64,000 nucleotides of DNA, taken from Tepidibacter sp. (GTDB taxonomy: Bacteria > Bacillota > Clostridia > Peptostreptococcales > Peptostreptococcaceae). The DNA lies in contig NZ_JAOASI010000071.1 in the NCBI RefSeq assembly GCF_025210165.1, forward strand, positions 51,164-115,163. The letters run 5' to 3'. The notes below the pieces were generated by a model that was given only the letters and a program-made list of their open reading frames with translations, had not been told where the DNA came from and made no database searches. A program made the translations under genes and the position numbers. Positions 35,072 to 44,222 of the stretch are shown piece by piece. How positions within the stretch are numbered: the stretch's first letter is position 1; every line of letters begins with the position of its first letter.

Positions 35072-35398
35072 ATGGACTTTATAGGAATAGAAGAAATACA
35101 ACCATATGAAAACATACATGAGTACAAAATATTCAAGTACGATGATATAATAGAACTTGGAAATAAAGAAAAATTCATATGTGATTTGAAATTTATACAA
35201 TTAAATATAAACTCTTTATATAAGGATAAAGGTATTGACGAAAGTATAGGATATGCTGTTATCGAAAACTTGTCTGAAGATATAAAAATATCTCGTCAAA
35301 ATATCGAAAAAAAGATAAAAAAATTCATAATGCAAGAAATTCTATTAATAAACATGAAAGAATCGTCTATAAATGTAATTTTCGGTCTAAATAAATAA
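35072..35398 (+). CDS. Hypothetical protein, 108 aa
   Basis: Small soluble protein starting MDFIGIEEIQPYENI, with a helical Lys-rich C-terminal half (ISRQNIEKKIKKFIMQEILL). GAGGAGG stands five bases before ATG 35072; an earlier in-frame ATG at 35024 has no ribosome site. No family recognised. It lies 60 bases upstream of the Spo0E-like gene and may be co-transcribed with it. Confidence 0.65.
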   Translation: MDFIGIEEIQPYENIHEYKIFKYDDIIELGNKEKFICDLKFIQLNINSLYKDKGIDESIGYAVIENLSEDIKISRQNIEKKIKKFIMQEILLINMKESSINVIFGLNK

Positions 35399-35459
35399 AA
35401 TGAATGTTGTTGATTTTTATTTCATCATGGTGTAAATTTATAAAGGGAGGTAAGGTTAT

Positions 35460-35636
35460 ATGCAAAATATGAATGATTTACAGATGAATATCGAAGTAAT
35501 GAGGGAAAGACTCAATAAATTGATAGAAGTCAACAATTTTAAACTTGTTAATAAAGAAATAATAGATTTAAGTCAGGAATTGGATATTTTATTAGATGAT
35601 TATAATAAAATGAAGAAAGATACTGTCTTGTTATGA
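35460..35636 (+). CDS. Spo0E-family aspartyl-phosphate phosphatase (small)
   Basis: 58-aa protein with the two-helix hairpin and signature of the Spo0E family: a first helix NIEVMRERLNKLIEVNN, then IIDLSQELDILLDDYNK, in which SQELD is the diagnostic motif. Such proteins remove phosphate from Spo0A~P and delay sporulation, so the host is probably a spore former. GGGAGG precedes ATG 35460. Confidence 0.85.
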   Translation: MQNMNDLQMNIEVMRERLNKLIEVNNFKLVNKEIIDLSQELDILLDDYNKMKKDTVLL

Positions 35637-35668
35637 AATAAACTAAGGAATTATATGTTGATATATAA

Positions 35669-35727
35669 AAATTGAAAGTCCTATTTATAAATGTATGGAT
35701 GGTATTTATAAATAGGACTTTCAATTT
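35669..35727. repeat. 24-bp perfect inverted repeat
   Basis: The left arm 35669-35692 and right arm 35704-35727 are exact complements with an 11-nt loop (AAATTGAAAGTCC ... GGACTTTCAATTT). There is no T-run on plus. It may be a bidirectional terminator or a small palindromic repeat between the Spo0E-like and FAD genes. Confidence 0.75.
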
Positions 35728-35771
35728 GGAGAATTTTAAATGATAAAAACAAAGGAGAAAGGATAATTGAA

Positions 35772-37370
35772 ATGATAAGGATATCAAATATAAAGATGGA
35801 TATAGATGAGGATATAAAAAATATAAAACAGAAAATATTAAAAAAGCTAAGAATAAGAGAAGAAGAACTAATAGAATATAAAATATTTAAAGAATCAATA
35901 GATGCTAGAAAAAGAGGAAAAATAAACTTTATATATACAGTAGATGTTAAAGTTAAAAAAGAAAATAATATACTAAAAAAAATAAAAAGCAATGATGTAA
36001 GATTGAGTCCGCAGTTAGAATATAAAGAATTAAAAATGGGAAGTGAACAATTAAAGCAAAGGCCTGTTATAATAGGAATGGGTCCTGCTGGATTATTTGC
36101 TGCACTAATACTTGCTCAAAGAGGATATAATCCTATAGTTCTAGAAAGAGGAATGGATGTTGATAAAAGAACTGAAGATGTAAATTTATTTTGGAATACA
36201 GGAGAAATAAATGAAGATTCAAATGTTCAATTTGGAGAAGGTGGTGCTGGTACATTTTCAGATGGAAAATTAACTACTAGAATAAAAGATTTAAGGTGTA
36301 GAAAGGTTCTTGAAGAATTAGTTATATCAGGAGCACCAGATGAAATACTTTATTCTCATAAACCTCATGTTGGAACTGATATATTAAAAGAAGTTGTAAA
36401 AAATATGAGAAAAAGAATAATAGAGCTTGGTGGAGAGGTTAGATTTGCTTCAAAGGTTACAGATATTATGGTTGAAAATAAATCAATAGTTGGTGTTAAG
36501 GTAAATAATGAATATATAATAGACACTAGCATAATTATACTAGCTATAGGTCATAGTGCCAGAGATACTTATGAAATCTTAAATGATAGAAATGTAAAAA
36601 TAATTCAAAAACCATTTGCAATAGGTGCAAGAATTGAACATCCACAGTTAATGATAAATAAATCTCAGTATAAAGAATTTTACAATCACCCAAGGTTAGG
36701 GGCAGCAGATTATAGGCTTATTTACCACACAGAAAAGAAAAGAACCACATACACCTTTTGCATGTGCCCTGGTGGTAGCGTTATAGCATCATCGTCATCT
36801 AAAGGGGAACTTGTCACAAATGGAATGAGTGAACACTTGCGAGATAAAGAAAATGCAAATAGTGCTCTTTTAGTAAATGTAGGACCTGAAGATTTTGAAA
36901 GTAATCATCCATTAGAAGGAGTTTACTTTCAACAAAAATATGAGAGACTTGCATTTGAACTAGGAGGAAAAAACTATAAAGCACCAGTTCAATTAGTAGG
37001 TGATTTTATAAATAATAGAGAATCTACGCAAATAAAAAGTGTAAACCCTTCTTATAAGCCAGGATATACTCTTACAGACTTAAGCAAATGTCTTCCTGAT
37101 TTTGTAGTAGAAGCTATGAAAGAAGGACTAATAAATCTTGATAAAAAATTGAATGGATTTGCACTAAATGATGCAGTCCTTACTGGAGTTGAAACAAGAT
37201 CGTCATCTCCTATAAGAATAGTAAGAGATGAGCAAAATTTTGAGTCTGTAAACATAGTTGGACTTTATCCTTCTGGAGAAGGAGCTGGATATGCAGGAGG
37301 TATAGTATCTGCTGCAGTTGATGGAATAAAAGTGGCTGAGAGTATAATAAGCAAATATCAGAATATTTAA
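35772..37370 (+). CDS. NAD(P)/FAD-dependent oxidoreductase (COG2509-type dehydrogenase)
   Basis: 532-aa flavoprotein. It has an N-terminal ~90-residue extension containing RISNIKMDIDED and the FAD Rossmann motif VIIGMGPAGLFAA near 98-110 followed by VLERG. GEGGAGTFSDGKLTTR near 155 and a C-terminal GLYPSGEGAGYAGGIVSAAVDG FAD-contact motif (split here) complete the pattern. This matches the uncharacterised family of FAD-dependent dehydrogenases conserved in Firmicutes. The substrate is unknown. AAGGAG lies about 15 bases upstream, so the ATG choice is moderately secure. Monocistronic. Confidence 0.88.
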   Translation: MIRISNIKMDIDEDIKNIKQKILKKLRIREEELIEYKIFKESIDARKRGKINFIYTVDVKVKKENNILKKIKSNDVRLSPQLEYKELKMGSEQLKQRPVIIGMGPAGLFAALILAQRGYNPIVLERGMDVDKRTEDVNLFWNTGEINEDSNVQFGEGGAGTFSDGKLTTRIKDLRCRKVLEELVISGAPDEILYSHKPHVGTDILKEVVKNMRKRIIELGGEVRFASKVTDIMVENKSIVGVKVNNEYIIDTSIIILAIGHSARDTYEILNDRNVKIIQKPFAIGARIEHPQLMINKSQYKEFYNHPRLGAADYRLIYHTEKKRTTYTFCMCPGGSVIASSSSKGELVTNGMSEHLRDKENANSALLVNVGPEDFESNHPLEGVYFQQKYERLAFELGGKNYKAPVQLVGDFINNRESTQIKSVNPSYKPGYTLTDLSKCLPDFVVEAMKEGLINLDKKLNGFALNDAVLTGVETRSSSPIRIVRDEQNFESVNIVGLYPSGEGAGYAGGIVSAAVDGIKVAESIISKYQNI

Positions 37371-37493
37371 TATATATATAACAAATTTAATATAGAATTA
37401 ATATTTTTAACATAAATTTAACAATTATCCTCCGAAAATTTGATACAATTAGACAGTAAAAAACATAGATTACAAATTCAAGGAGGACTAATA

Positions 37494-39122
37494 ATGGCTA
37501 TGAACATAGCACTGGGTATACTTGGTGGATTAGGTTTATTTTTATATGGAATGAATTTGATGGGTGAAGGTCTTCAAAAAGCAGCTGGTGAAAGATTAAA
37601 GAAGATAATAGAAATGTTAACCAGCAACAGATTTATGGGAGTACTAGTTGGGGTATTTGTTACAGCTATAATACAAAGTAGTAGTGCAACAACAGTTATG
37701 GTAGTTGGATTTGTTAATGCTGGTATAATGCAATTAACTCAAGCTATAGGTGTTATAATGGGAGCAAATATTGGTACTACTGTTACAGCACAGCTTGTAT
37801 CATTTGAATTAACACAATTAGCACCTGCAGCAGTTGGTATAGGTATGGTTATATATCTGTTTGCATCAAAAGAAAAAAGTAAACAATTAGCCGAAATATT
37901 AATAGGATTTGGTATACTATTTATAGGTATGGATTTTATGAAGGAAGCTGTTAAGCCTTTAAGAGAGTTTCCTGCTTTTAGAGAAATGTTAGTTGGATTT
38001 GGAGATAATACATTTTTAGGAATTTTTATGGGATTTGGGATGACTGTTATACTTCAAAGTAGTAGTGCCGCTATGGGTATATTATTGGCACTTTCATCAG
38101 AAGGGTTATTACCATTATCATCTGCACTTCCTATATTATATGGACAAAATATAGGAACATGTGTAACTGCTATCTTATCAAGTATAGGAGCAACAAAGAA
38201 TGCTAAAAGAGCAGCTATTATGCATTTAACTTTTAATATATTAGGAACATTAATATTTGCACTTATATTGAGCAAACCTGCAATTGCACTTGTAACTAGA
38301 ATGAATGATATAGATGTAACAAGACAAATAGCAAATGTACACACATTATTCAACATTGTAAATGTTGTTATTTTATTCCCGTTTGCTCCGTTTATAGTTA
38401 GATTAGCTATGAGGTTATTACCAGAGACTGAAGATGAAAATAGTAATAGAGTAACTAAGTATTTAGATAGTAGAATACTTGAAACACCATCTATAGCACT
38501 TGCAAACACTATAAGAGAATGTTTACATATGGGTAATATAACTAAAAAATCATTAGAGAGTGCTATGAATGGATTCTTTAATTGGTCAAAGGAAGAAGCT
38601 GAGAAAACATTTGAGAAAGAGAAAAAAATAAACGCTCTACAAAGAGAAATTATAGATTATTTAGTTAAATTATCAAATAAAGCTATATCTGGAGAAAATA
38701 GAGAAATAGTAGATGGTCTATTCAATACTGTAAATGATATGGAAAGAGTAGGAGATCATGCTGATAATATTGCAGAGCTTGTTGTTAGTAGTATAGAAAA
38801 AGATATTCCTTTCTCTAAAGAAGCTATAAATGAACTTGAAAATATGTTTGAAAAAGTTATGGAAGTTTATAAGAATTCATTAAAGTGTATGAAGAGTAAT
38901 GATATAGAATTGGCTTTTAAAGTAATAAAAATGGAACAACAAATAGATATAATGGAAAAATCGTGTAGAACAACTCATATAAATAGATTAAATAAAAGCT
39001 TATGTAATCCAGAAAGTGGTATAGTATTTTTGGAAATGATAAGTAATATGGAAAGAATAGGAGATCACTCTTCTAATATAGCAAGAGCTGTAATAGATGC
39101 ACAAACTGTAAAACAACATTAA
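37494..39122 (+). CDS. Na/Pi cotransporter family protein with PhoU-like domain
   Basis: 542-aa membrane protein with the duplicated NptA/PNaS core: QSSSATTVMVVGFVNAG and GANIGTTVTAQL in the first half, QSSSAAMGILLALS and GQNIGTCVTAIL in the second, with about nine helices. The C-terminal ~200 residues form a PhoU-like helical bundle (NDMERVGDHADNIAE, NMERIGDHSSNIAR), placing it with YjbB-like phosphate transporters or exporters. The start is ATG 37494 behind AAGGAGG; a longer frame from 37440 lacks a ribosome site. Confidence 0.92.
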   Translation: MAMNIALGILGGLGLFLYGMNLMGEGLQKAAGERLKKIIEMLTSNRFMGVLVGVFVTAIIQSSSATTVMVVGFVNAGIMQLTQAIGVIMGANIGTTVTAQLVSFELTQLAPAAVGIGMVIYLFASKEKSKQLAEILIGFGILFIGMDFMKEAVKPLREFPAFREMLVGFGDNTFLGIFMGFGMTVILQSSSAAMGILLALSSEGLLPLSSALPILYGQNIGTCVTAILSSIGATKNAKRAAIMHLTFNILGTLIFALILSKPAIALVTRMNDIDVTRQIANVHTLFNIVNVVILFPFAPFIVRLAMRLLPETEDENSNRVTKYLDSRILETPSIALANTIRECLHMGNITKKSLESAMNGFFNWSKEEAEKTFEKEKKINALQREIIDYLVKLSNKAISGENREIVDGLFNTVNDMERVGDHADNIAELVVSSIEKDIPFSKEAINELENMFEKVMEVYKNSLKCMKSNDIELAFKVIKMEQQIDIMEKSCRTTHINRLNKSLCNPESGIVFLEMISNMERIGDHSSNIARAVIDAQTVKQH

Positions 39123-39138
39123 AATATAGAGATTAAGC

Positions 39139-39177
39139 AAAAAATGACGTAAATTAGTTTAATTTACGTCATTTTTA
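39139..39177 (+). terminator. Terminator after Na/Pi transporter gene
   Basis: AAAAATGACGTAAATT pairs with AATTTACGTCATTTTT. Confidence 0.9.
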
Positions 39178-39236
39178 ATATTATAATAATTAATACATAA
39201 AAAATGATTTATAGTTAAAAATAAGGGGGATTCTAT

Positions 39237-40076
39237 ATGTCTAAAAAATTCAAAATAGCTTTATGCCAGACTATTGTAGAGGATGATAAGAATTATAATT
39301 TGAACAAAGCTTTAGAATTTATAGAACAGGCAGCAGTTAATGGTGCAAAGATCATTTCTTTAGGAGAGATGTTTATATGTCCTTATAGAAACAATGCATT
39401 CATAGAATACGCTGAAGAAGAAGCTAGTAGTAGAACGCTTAAATCTATATCTGATATAGCAAAAAAACATAGTGTATATGTAGTGGCAGGTTCTATTCCT
39501 GAAAAAGAAGAAAATAGATATTATAATACATCATATGTTATAGGAAAAGATGGAAATATTATAGCAAAACATAGAAAGATGCATTTATTTGACATAGACA
39601 TAAAAGATGGAGTATATATGAAGGAATCTGATACATTTTCTTATGGAGAAGATATTACTATATTTGATACAGAGTATTGTAAGGTGGGACTTGCTATATG
39701 CTATGATATGAGATTTCCTGAAATATTTAGAATTATGGTCCAAAAAAATGTGAAACTTGTAATAGTTCCAGCAGCTTTTAACAATGTTACAGGACCTGCT
39801 CACTGGGATATTATAATAAGAAATAGAGCAATAGACAATCAGATATACTTTGCAGCAGCAAGCCCTGCTAGAAATTATAAGGAGACTTATCTGGCTTATG
39901 GACATAGTAGTGTTTGTGATCCGTTTGGAGAGATAATAGGACAACTAGATGAAAATGAAGATATATTGTATTCTTATATAGACTTAGAATATTTAGAAAG
40001 TATAAGAGAGCAATTACCTCTTTTAAAACACAGAAGATTAGACTTATATGACATTAAAATGAAAAATAAAAGATAA
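39237..40076 (+). CDS. Carbon-nitrogen hydrolase (nitrilase/omega-amidase type)
   Basis: 279-aa member of the nitrilase superfamily with the catalytic triad Glu44 (SLGEMF), Lys114 (KHRKMHLFD) and Cys155 (AICYDMRFPE). Length and the phrase YNTSYVIGKDG match the Nit2/omega-amidase branch, which hydrolyses alpha-ketoglutaramate and similar amides; metabolite repair is the likely role. GGGGGA precedes the ATG. Monocistronic. Confidence 0.9.
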   Translation: MSKKFKIALCQTIVEDDKNYNLNKALEFIEQAAVNGAKIISLGEMFICPYRNNAFIEYAEEEASSRTLKSISDIAKKHSVYVVAGSIPEKEENRYYNTSYVIGKDGNIIAKHRKMHLFDIDIKDGVYMKESDTFSYGEDITIFDTEYCKVGLAICYDMRFPEIFRIMVQKNVKLVIVPAAFNNVTGPAHWDIIIRNRAIDNQIYFAAASPARNYKETYLAYGHSSVCDPFGEIIGQLDENEDILYSYIDLEYLESIREQLPLLKHRRLDLYDIKMKNKR

Positions 40077-40154
40077 AATATATTCAAAAATTTTGTAAAG
40101 TCAACATATAATTGTAATATGGTCAGGGTTAATATTTACGAAGGGAGCATCAAT

Positions 40155-41507
40155 ATGAATAAAATAAGCTTTTGTTATAATAATTCACTTGACTTTGTAA
40201 GACAAGAAGAAATTGATTTCATGGGGCCTAGTATAAAAATGGCACATGATTTGTTACACAGTAAAAAAGGACCTGGAAATGACTTTATAGGATGGATAGA
40301 TCTTCCCGAAAATTACGATAAAGAAGAATTTGATAGAATAAAAAAAGCTGCAAGTAGAATAAAAGAAAATTCAGATGTATTACTAGTAATAGGAATAGGT
40401 GGATCTTATTTAGGGGCTAGATCGGCTATAGAGATGCTAGGTCATTCTTTTAGAAATAACTTAACGAAGAAAGATAGACAATATCCTGAAATATACTTTA
40501 TGGGTAATAATATAAGTTCTACATATATAATGGATTTAATGGATGTTATAAAGGATAAAGATATATCTGTAAATGTTATATCAAAATCTGGAACTACAAC
40601 AGAGCCTGCTATAAGCTTTAGAATATTAAAAGAGTACTTAGAGAATAAGTATGGAGAGAAAGAAGCTAAAAAGAGAATATTTGCAACAACTGATGCTAAA
40701 AAAGGAGCATTAAGACAACTTGCACAAAATGAAGGATATGAAACCTTTGTAATTCCAGATGATGTAGGAGGAAGATTCTCTGTATTAACAGCAGTAGGAC
40801 TGTTACCAATAGCTACAGCTGGAATCAATATAGATGAAATCATGAAGGGAGCAAACGATGCTCGCATTGACTATGACAATGAAAACTTAGCAGATAATCA
40901 TTGTTACCAATATGCTGCTGTTAGAAATATTCTTAATAGAAAAGGAAAAAATATAGAAATTATGGTAAACTATGAACCAGCACTTCAATTTATAGGTGAA
41001 TGGTGGAAGCAACTTTTTGGAGAAAGTGAAGGAAAAGACCAAAAGGGAATATTCCCAGCTTCAATTAATTTTTCAACAGATTTACATTCTATGGGACAAT
41101 ATGTACAAGATGGAAGAAGAAATATATTTGAGACAGTATTAAATATACAAACTCCAAGAAGAGAAGCGACTATAAAGGAAGATGATAAGGATTTAGACGG
41201 ACTTAACTACTTATCAGGAAAAACTATAGATTTTGTAAATAAGAAGGCCTTTGAAGGAACTGTATTTGCTCATGTTGATGGTAATGTACCTAACTTGGTA
41301 ATAAATATACCTAAGGTTGATGAGTACAACTATGGATATTTAGTGTATTTTTTTGAAAAATCGTGTGCTATAAGTGGATATATATTAGGAGTTAATCCTT
41401 TTGACCAACCAGGAGTAGAAGCTTATAAGAGAAATATGTTTGCACTTTTAGGTAAGCCTGGATACGAAAAAGAAAAAGAAGAACTTGAGACGAGATTGAA
41501 TAAATAA
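40155..41507 (+). CDS. pgi: Glucose-6-phosphate isomerase
   Basis: 450-aa phosphoglucose isomerase of the Gram-positive type, interconverting glucose-6-P and fructose-6-P. Motifs include [15 protein letters not shown] near 90, [10 protein letters not shown] near 145, [14 protein letters not shown] near 215, and [15 protein letters not shown] near 300. The start is ATG 40155 behind GAAGGGAG; the frame extends 12 codons upstream to 40119 without a ribosome site. It sits beside the GlcNAc operon, whose product fructose-6-P is its substrate. Confidence 0.96.
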   Translation: MNKISFCYNNSLDFVRQEEIDFMGPSIKMAHDLLHSKKGPGNDFIGWIDLPENYDKEEFDRIKKAASRIKENSDVLLVIGIGGSYLGARSAIEMLGHSFRNNLTKKDRQYPEIYFMGNNISSTYIMDLMDVIKDKDISVNVISKSGTTTEPAISFRILKEYLENKYGEKEAKKRIFATTDAKKGALRQLAQNEGYETFVIPDDVGGRFSVLTAVGLLPIATAGINIDEIMKGANDARIDYDNENLADNHCYQYAAVRNILNRKGKNIEIMVNYEPALQFIGEWWKQLFGESEGKDQKGIFPASINFSTDLHSMGQYVQDGRRNIFETVLNIQTPRREATIKEDDKDLDGLNYLSGKTIDFVNKKAFEGTVFAHVDGNVPNLVINIPKVDEYNYGYLVYFFEKSCAISGYILGVNPFDQPGVEAYKRNMFALLGKPGYEKEKEELETRLNK

Positions 41508-41515
41508 AGTAGAGA

Positions 41516-41548
41516 GGGTCTATAAATTTATAGGTCCTTTTTTTAAAA
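41516..41548 (+). terminator. Terminator after pgi
   Basis: GGGTCTATAAA pairs (with wobbles) with TTTATAGGTCC, followed by seven T. Confidence 0.8.
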
Positions 41549-41661
41549 AAGTATCACAATTTTGAAAAATATACATAATATTAAATTAATAAGAATATAA
41601 TAAATGAACTTGAAAATACAATTCATCAAAATGTTACACACAAACAAACAAAATTCAAAAA

Positions 41662-41691
41662 ATTGACAAATGTTTTCCTTGTATGTTATAA
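41662..41691 (+). promoter_or_regulatory. Promoter of the glcT-nag operon
   Basis: TTGACA near 41662 is followed after about 18 bp by TATAAT. Transcription would start just before the RAT/terminator leader. Confidence 0.7.
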
Positions 41692-41719
41692 TTAAATTGA
41701 AAATTAAATGATAAATTTA

Positions 41720-41793
41720 GTGCGTTACTGTTGATCAGGCGTAAACTTATGTATACAAGTAAAATTGTATATATAAGTTTACGCCTTTTTTTA
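41720..41793 (+). promoter_or_regulatory. RAT antiterminator overlapping a terminator (GlcT/LicT-type switch)
   Basis: GTGCGTTACTG...CAGGCGTAAAC (about 41720-41746) matches the RNA antiterminator target of BglG/LicT proteins (GTTACTG and AGGC..AAAC boxes). Its 3' part is also the left arm of a 21-bp terminator stem (41737-41757 with 41766-41786) followed by a T-run. Binding of the antiterminator encoded directly downstream would allow read-through, giving autocontrol of the whole operon. Confidence 0.85.
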
Positions 41794-41844
41794 CGCTTAA
41801 GGAAATCATATAATTTTCCAATTGCGTGTAATATTGATGAAAAG

Positions 41845-41932
41845 ACTGCACTTACAACTATTTTTGAGCAACGGAGCCCGTTAGGGATCGTTGACGACAT
41901 GAGTCAGCGCGTTAGCGAGTAGACGAATTTTT
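41845..41932 (+). repeat. Structured repeat family R, copy 2 (5' of glcT)
   Basis: Near-identical to 16811-16893: ACTATTTTTGAGCAACGG, then the CCC/GGG hairpin, GACGACATGAGTC and GTTAGCGAGTAGACGAA. It lies in the transcribed leader between the RAT terminator and the glcT ribosome site. Confidence 0.8.
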
Positions 41933-41962
41933 GTTTATAAAATTTAGATGGGGGGTGTGGAT

Positions 41963-42811
41963 TTGGATAAGAAAAATTTTAGAGTATTAAAGCTTTTCAA
42001 TAACAATATAATTTTGGCTTTTGATCTTGACAACAAAGAAGAGGTAATACTGCTTGGTAAAGGCATAGGATTTGGTAAAAAGGAAAATAAAAAAGCATAT
42101 ATTTCAAGAGATAGTATAGAAAAAGCATTTGTAACTTACGATGACAAAATGACTAATGATTATTTTAAAATTGTAAATAGTACAGATTCTAAGGTAATAG
42201 AGATAAGTGAAAAAATAATAGATAGTGCAGAAAAAAAATTAGGTGATTTAAATTCTCATATACACATTTTACTAACAGATCATATAGGATTTGCTATTGA
42301 AAGGGTAAATTCTGGTCTTGAAATAACAAATCCTTTTATAGATGAGATAAACATACTTTACCCTGAGGAATTTAAGATTGCAAGTGAGGGAATAAGGATT
42401 ATAAAAGAAAATTTAGACATTGATTTAGGAAAAGGAGAGATTGGATTTATAGCTATGCATCTTCATTCTGCTAGAAAAAATATAAATGTAAAAGAGACAG
42501 TTAAAAGTACAAGAATACTAAATGAGATAGTAAGTATTATAGAGGATGGTCTTAATATAAAAATCATAAAGACAGATTATGAATACAGAAGGTTGATAAA
42601 TCACCTGCAAGGTGCTTTAAATAGAATAAAAAATAAGAAAACTATTAAAAATCCACTTCTGAGCAATATAAAGGAACAGCTTAAGGATTCATTTGAAATA
42701 ATAGAAAAAATAAAACAAAAGATAGAAGATGAATATGAGATTAAGGTGTTAGAAGAAGAGTTAGGTTATATGGCAATCCATATTGAAAGATTAAAAGGGG
42801 AGGAATTATAA
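41963..42811 (+). CDS. glcT: BglG/GlcT-family transcriptional antiterminator
   Basis: About 282-aa RNA-binding antiterminator. The N-terminal CAT domain (FRVLKLFNNNIILAFDLDN, residues 1-60) binds the RAT upstream. Two PRD domains (about 65-170 and 175-282) carry the conserved histidines in LLTDHIGFAIER, AMHLHSARKN, RLINHLQGAL and AIHIERLKG that PTS proteins phosphorylate. The start is TTG 41963 behind GGGGGGTG; the in-frame ATG at 41948 overlaps that site. Its stop shares a base with the IIBC start. The GlcT name is from family resemblance; here the regulated sugar is probably N-acetylglucosamine. Confidence 0.88.
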   Translation: MDKKNFRVLKLFNNNIILAFDLDNKEEVILLGKGIGFGKKENKKAYISRDSIEKAFVTYDDKMTNDYFKIVNSTDSKVIEISEKIIDSAEKKLGDLNSHIHILLTDHIGFAIERVNSGLEITNPFIDEINILYPEEFKIASEGIRIIKENLDIDLGKGEIGFIAMHLHSARKNINVKETVKSTRILNEIVSIIEDGLNIKIIKTDYEYRRLINHLQGALNRIKNKKTIKNPLLSNIKEQLKDSFEIIEKIKQKIEDEYEIKVLEEELGYMAIHIERLKGEEL

Positions 42812-44178
42812 TGAATAATGTGTTTGGTAAAGTTCAGAAACTAGGCAAATCATTGATGTTACCTATAGCTGTAATGCCAGTTGTAGCTATACTATTAAGA
42901 CTTGGAGTATTATGGGATATGCCACTTATAACGGCAGCAGGAAGTGCAGTATTTGATAACTTAGCTATATTATTTGCAATAGGAGTAGCTATTGGATTTG
43001 CTAAGGATTCACAAGGGGCTGCAGGACTTGCAGGTGCAGTTGGATACTTTGTCTTAGATGGTTGTGCTAAGTCTATTAATGATAGTATTAATATGGGTGT
43101 TTTAGGAGGTATGATAGCAGGTATTTTAGCTGGTAAATTATACAATAAATATCATGATATTAAATTACCTGATTTTTTAGGATTCTTTGGAGGAAAACGT
43201 TTTGTACCTATAGTAACAGCATTTACTTGTATAATATTAGGTTTTATATTTGGTTATGTATGGCCGTATATTCAAGCTGGAATAGATTCTGTAGGTAATT
43301 GGATAATTGGAGCAGGAGCAGCAGGGATGTTTGTGTTTGGATTCTTAAACAGATTATTAATACCAACTGGTCTTCATCACATTATAAACAGTATAGTTTG
43401 GTTTGTATTTGGTAGCTTTAATGGAGTAACAGGAGATTTAAATAGATTTCTTGCAGGAGATCCAAGTGCTGGTATATTCATGACAGGATTTTTCCCAGTT
43501 ATGATGTTTGGTCTTCCAGCAGCAGCACTTGCTATGTACACTTGTGCTAAAAAGGAAAATAAAAAGGTTGTAGGAGGATTATTAGTATCAGTAGCATTTA
43601 CTTCTTTTTTAACAGGAATAACAGAACCACTTGAATTTATGTTTATGTTTATAGCTCCGGCTTTATATATAATACATGCTATTTTAACAGGATTATCTAT
43701 GGCTGTAACTTATATGCTTGGAATTCGCCACGGCTTTGGATTCTCAGCAGGTGCAATAGACTACTTTGTAAACATGAATTTAGCTACAGATGGATGGATG
43801 TTAATACCTGTAGGCATAGCATTCTTTGTAATTTACTACTTTATATTCGTATTTGCTATAAAGAAATTCGATATTAAAACACCAGGTAGAGAAGATATAG
43901 TAAATGATAGTGAATCTGATAATTCTAATAAAAATAATGATATGGATAAATTAGCAGGTGAATATCTAATGGCATTAGGTGGAAAAGAAAATATAGTTGA
44001 ACTAGATTCTTGTATAACAAGACTTAGAATTGTACTTGAGGATACTTCAAAAGTAGATGAAAATAAATTAAAATCACTAGGAGCATCAGGCGTTATAAAA
44101 GTTAATAATAAGAGTATGCAAGTTGTAGTTGGAACTAAGGTTGAACTTTTAACTTCAAGAATGAAGAAGCTTATATAA
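42811..44178 (+). CDS. nagE: PTS N-acetylglucosamine-specific transporter IIBC
   Basis: 455-aa PTS permease with about ten hydrophobic helices in the IIC domain (1-370; LMLPIAVMPVVAILLRLG at the start, LIPTGLHHIINSIVWF and FLTGITEPLEFMFMFI later). A C-terminal IIB domain has the phosphocysteine in LDSCITRLR. IIA is absent from the polypeptide and encoded separately at 46130. Uptake gives GlcNAc-6-P, which NagA and NagB downstream convert to fructose-6-P; this context favours GlcNAc over glucose. A 28-bp perfect palindrome (44161-44188) covers the stop codon. Confidence 0.93.
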   Translation: MNNVFGKVQKLGKSLMLPIAVMPVVAILLRLGVLWDMPLITAAGSAVFDNLAILFAIGVAIGFAKDSQGAAGLAGAVGYFVLDGCAKSINDSINMGVLGGMIAGILAGKLYNKYHDIKLPDFLGFFGGKRFVPIVTAFTCIILGFIFGYVWPYIQAGIDSVGNWIIGAGAAGMFVFGFLNRLLIPTGLHHIINSIVWFVFGSFNGVTGDLNRFLAGDPSAGIFMTGFFPVMMFGLPAAALAMYTCAKKENKKVVGGLLVSVAFTSFLTGITEPLEFMFMFIAPALYIIHAILTGLSMAVTYMLGIRHGFGFSAGAIDYFVNMNLATDGWMLIPVGIAFFVIYYFIFVFAIKKFDIKTPGREDIVNDSESDNSNKNNDMDKLAGEYLMALGGKENIVELDSCITRLRIVLEDTSKVDENKLKSLGASGVIKVNNKSMQVVVGTKVELLTSRMKKLI

Positions 44179-44188
44179 GCTTCTTCAT
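44161..44188. repeat. 28-bp perfect palindrome at the nagE stop
   Basis: ATGAAGAAGCTTAT is followed by its exact reverse complement. No T-run follows, so it is more likely a transcript-stability or processing hairpin between nagE and nagA than a terminator. Confidence 0.8.
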
Positions 44189-44222
44189 CTTTAACCTAAA
44201 GCTAAAATAGGAGATGGTTGTA

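Noticed and set aside
35681..35992. Minus-strand 103-aa hydrophobic frame
   Set aside because: It overlaps the 24-bp inverted repeat and the start of the FAD oxidoreductase; composition is that of an antisense AT-rich shadow.
41731..41922. 63-aa plus-strand frame across the glcT leader
   Set aside because: It covers the RAT, terminator and R element; no ribosome site and no protein-like pattern.
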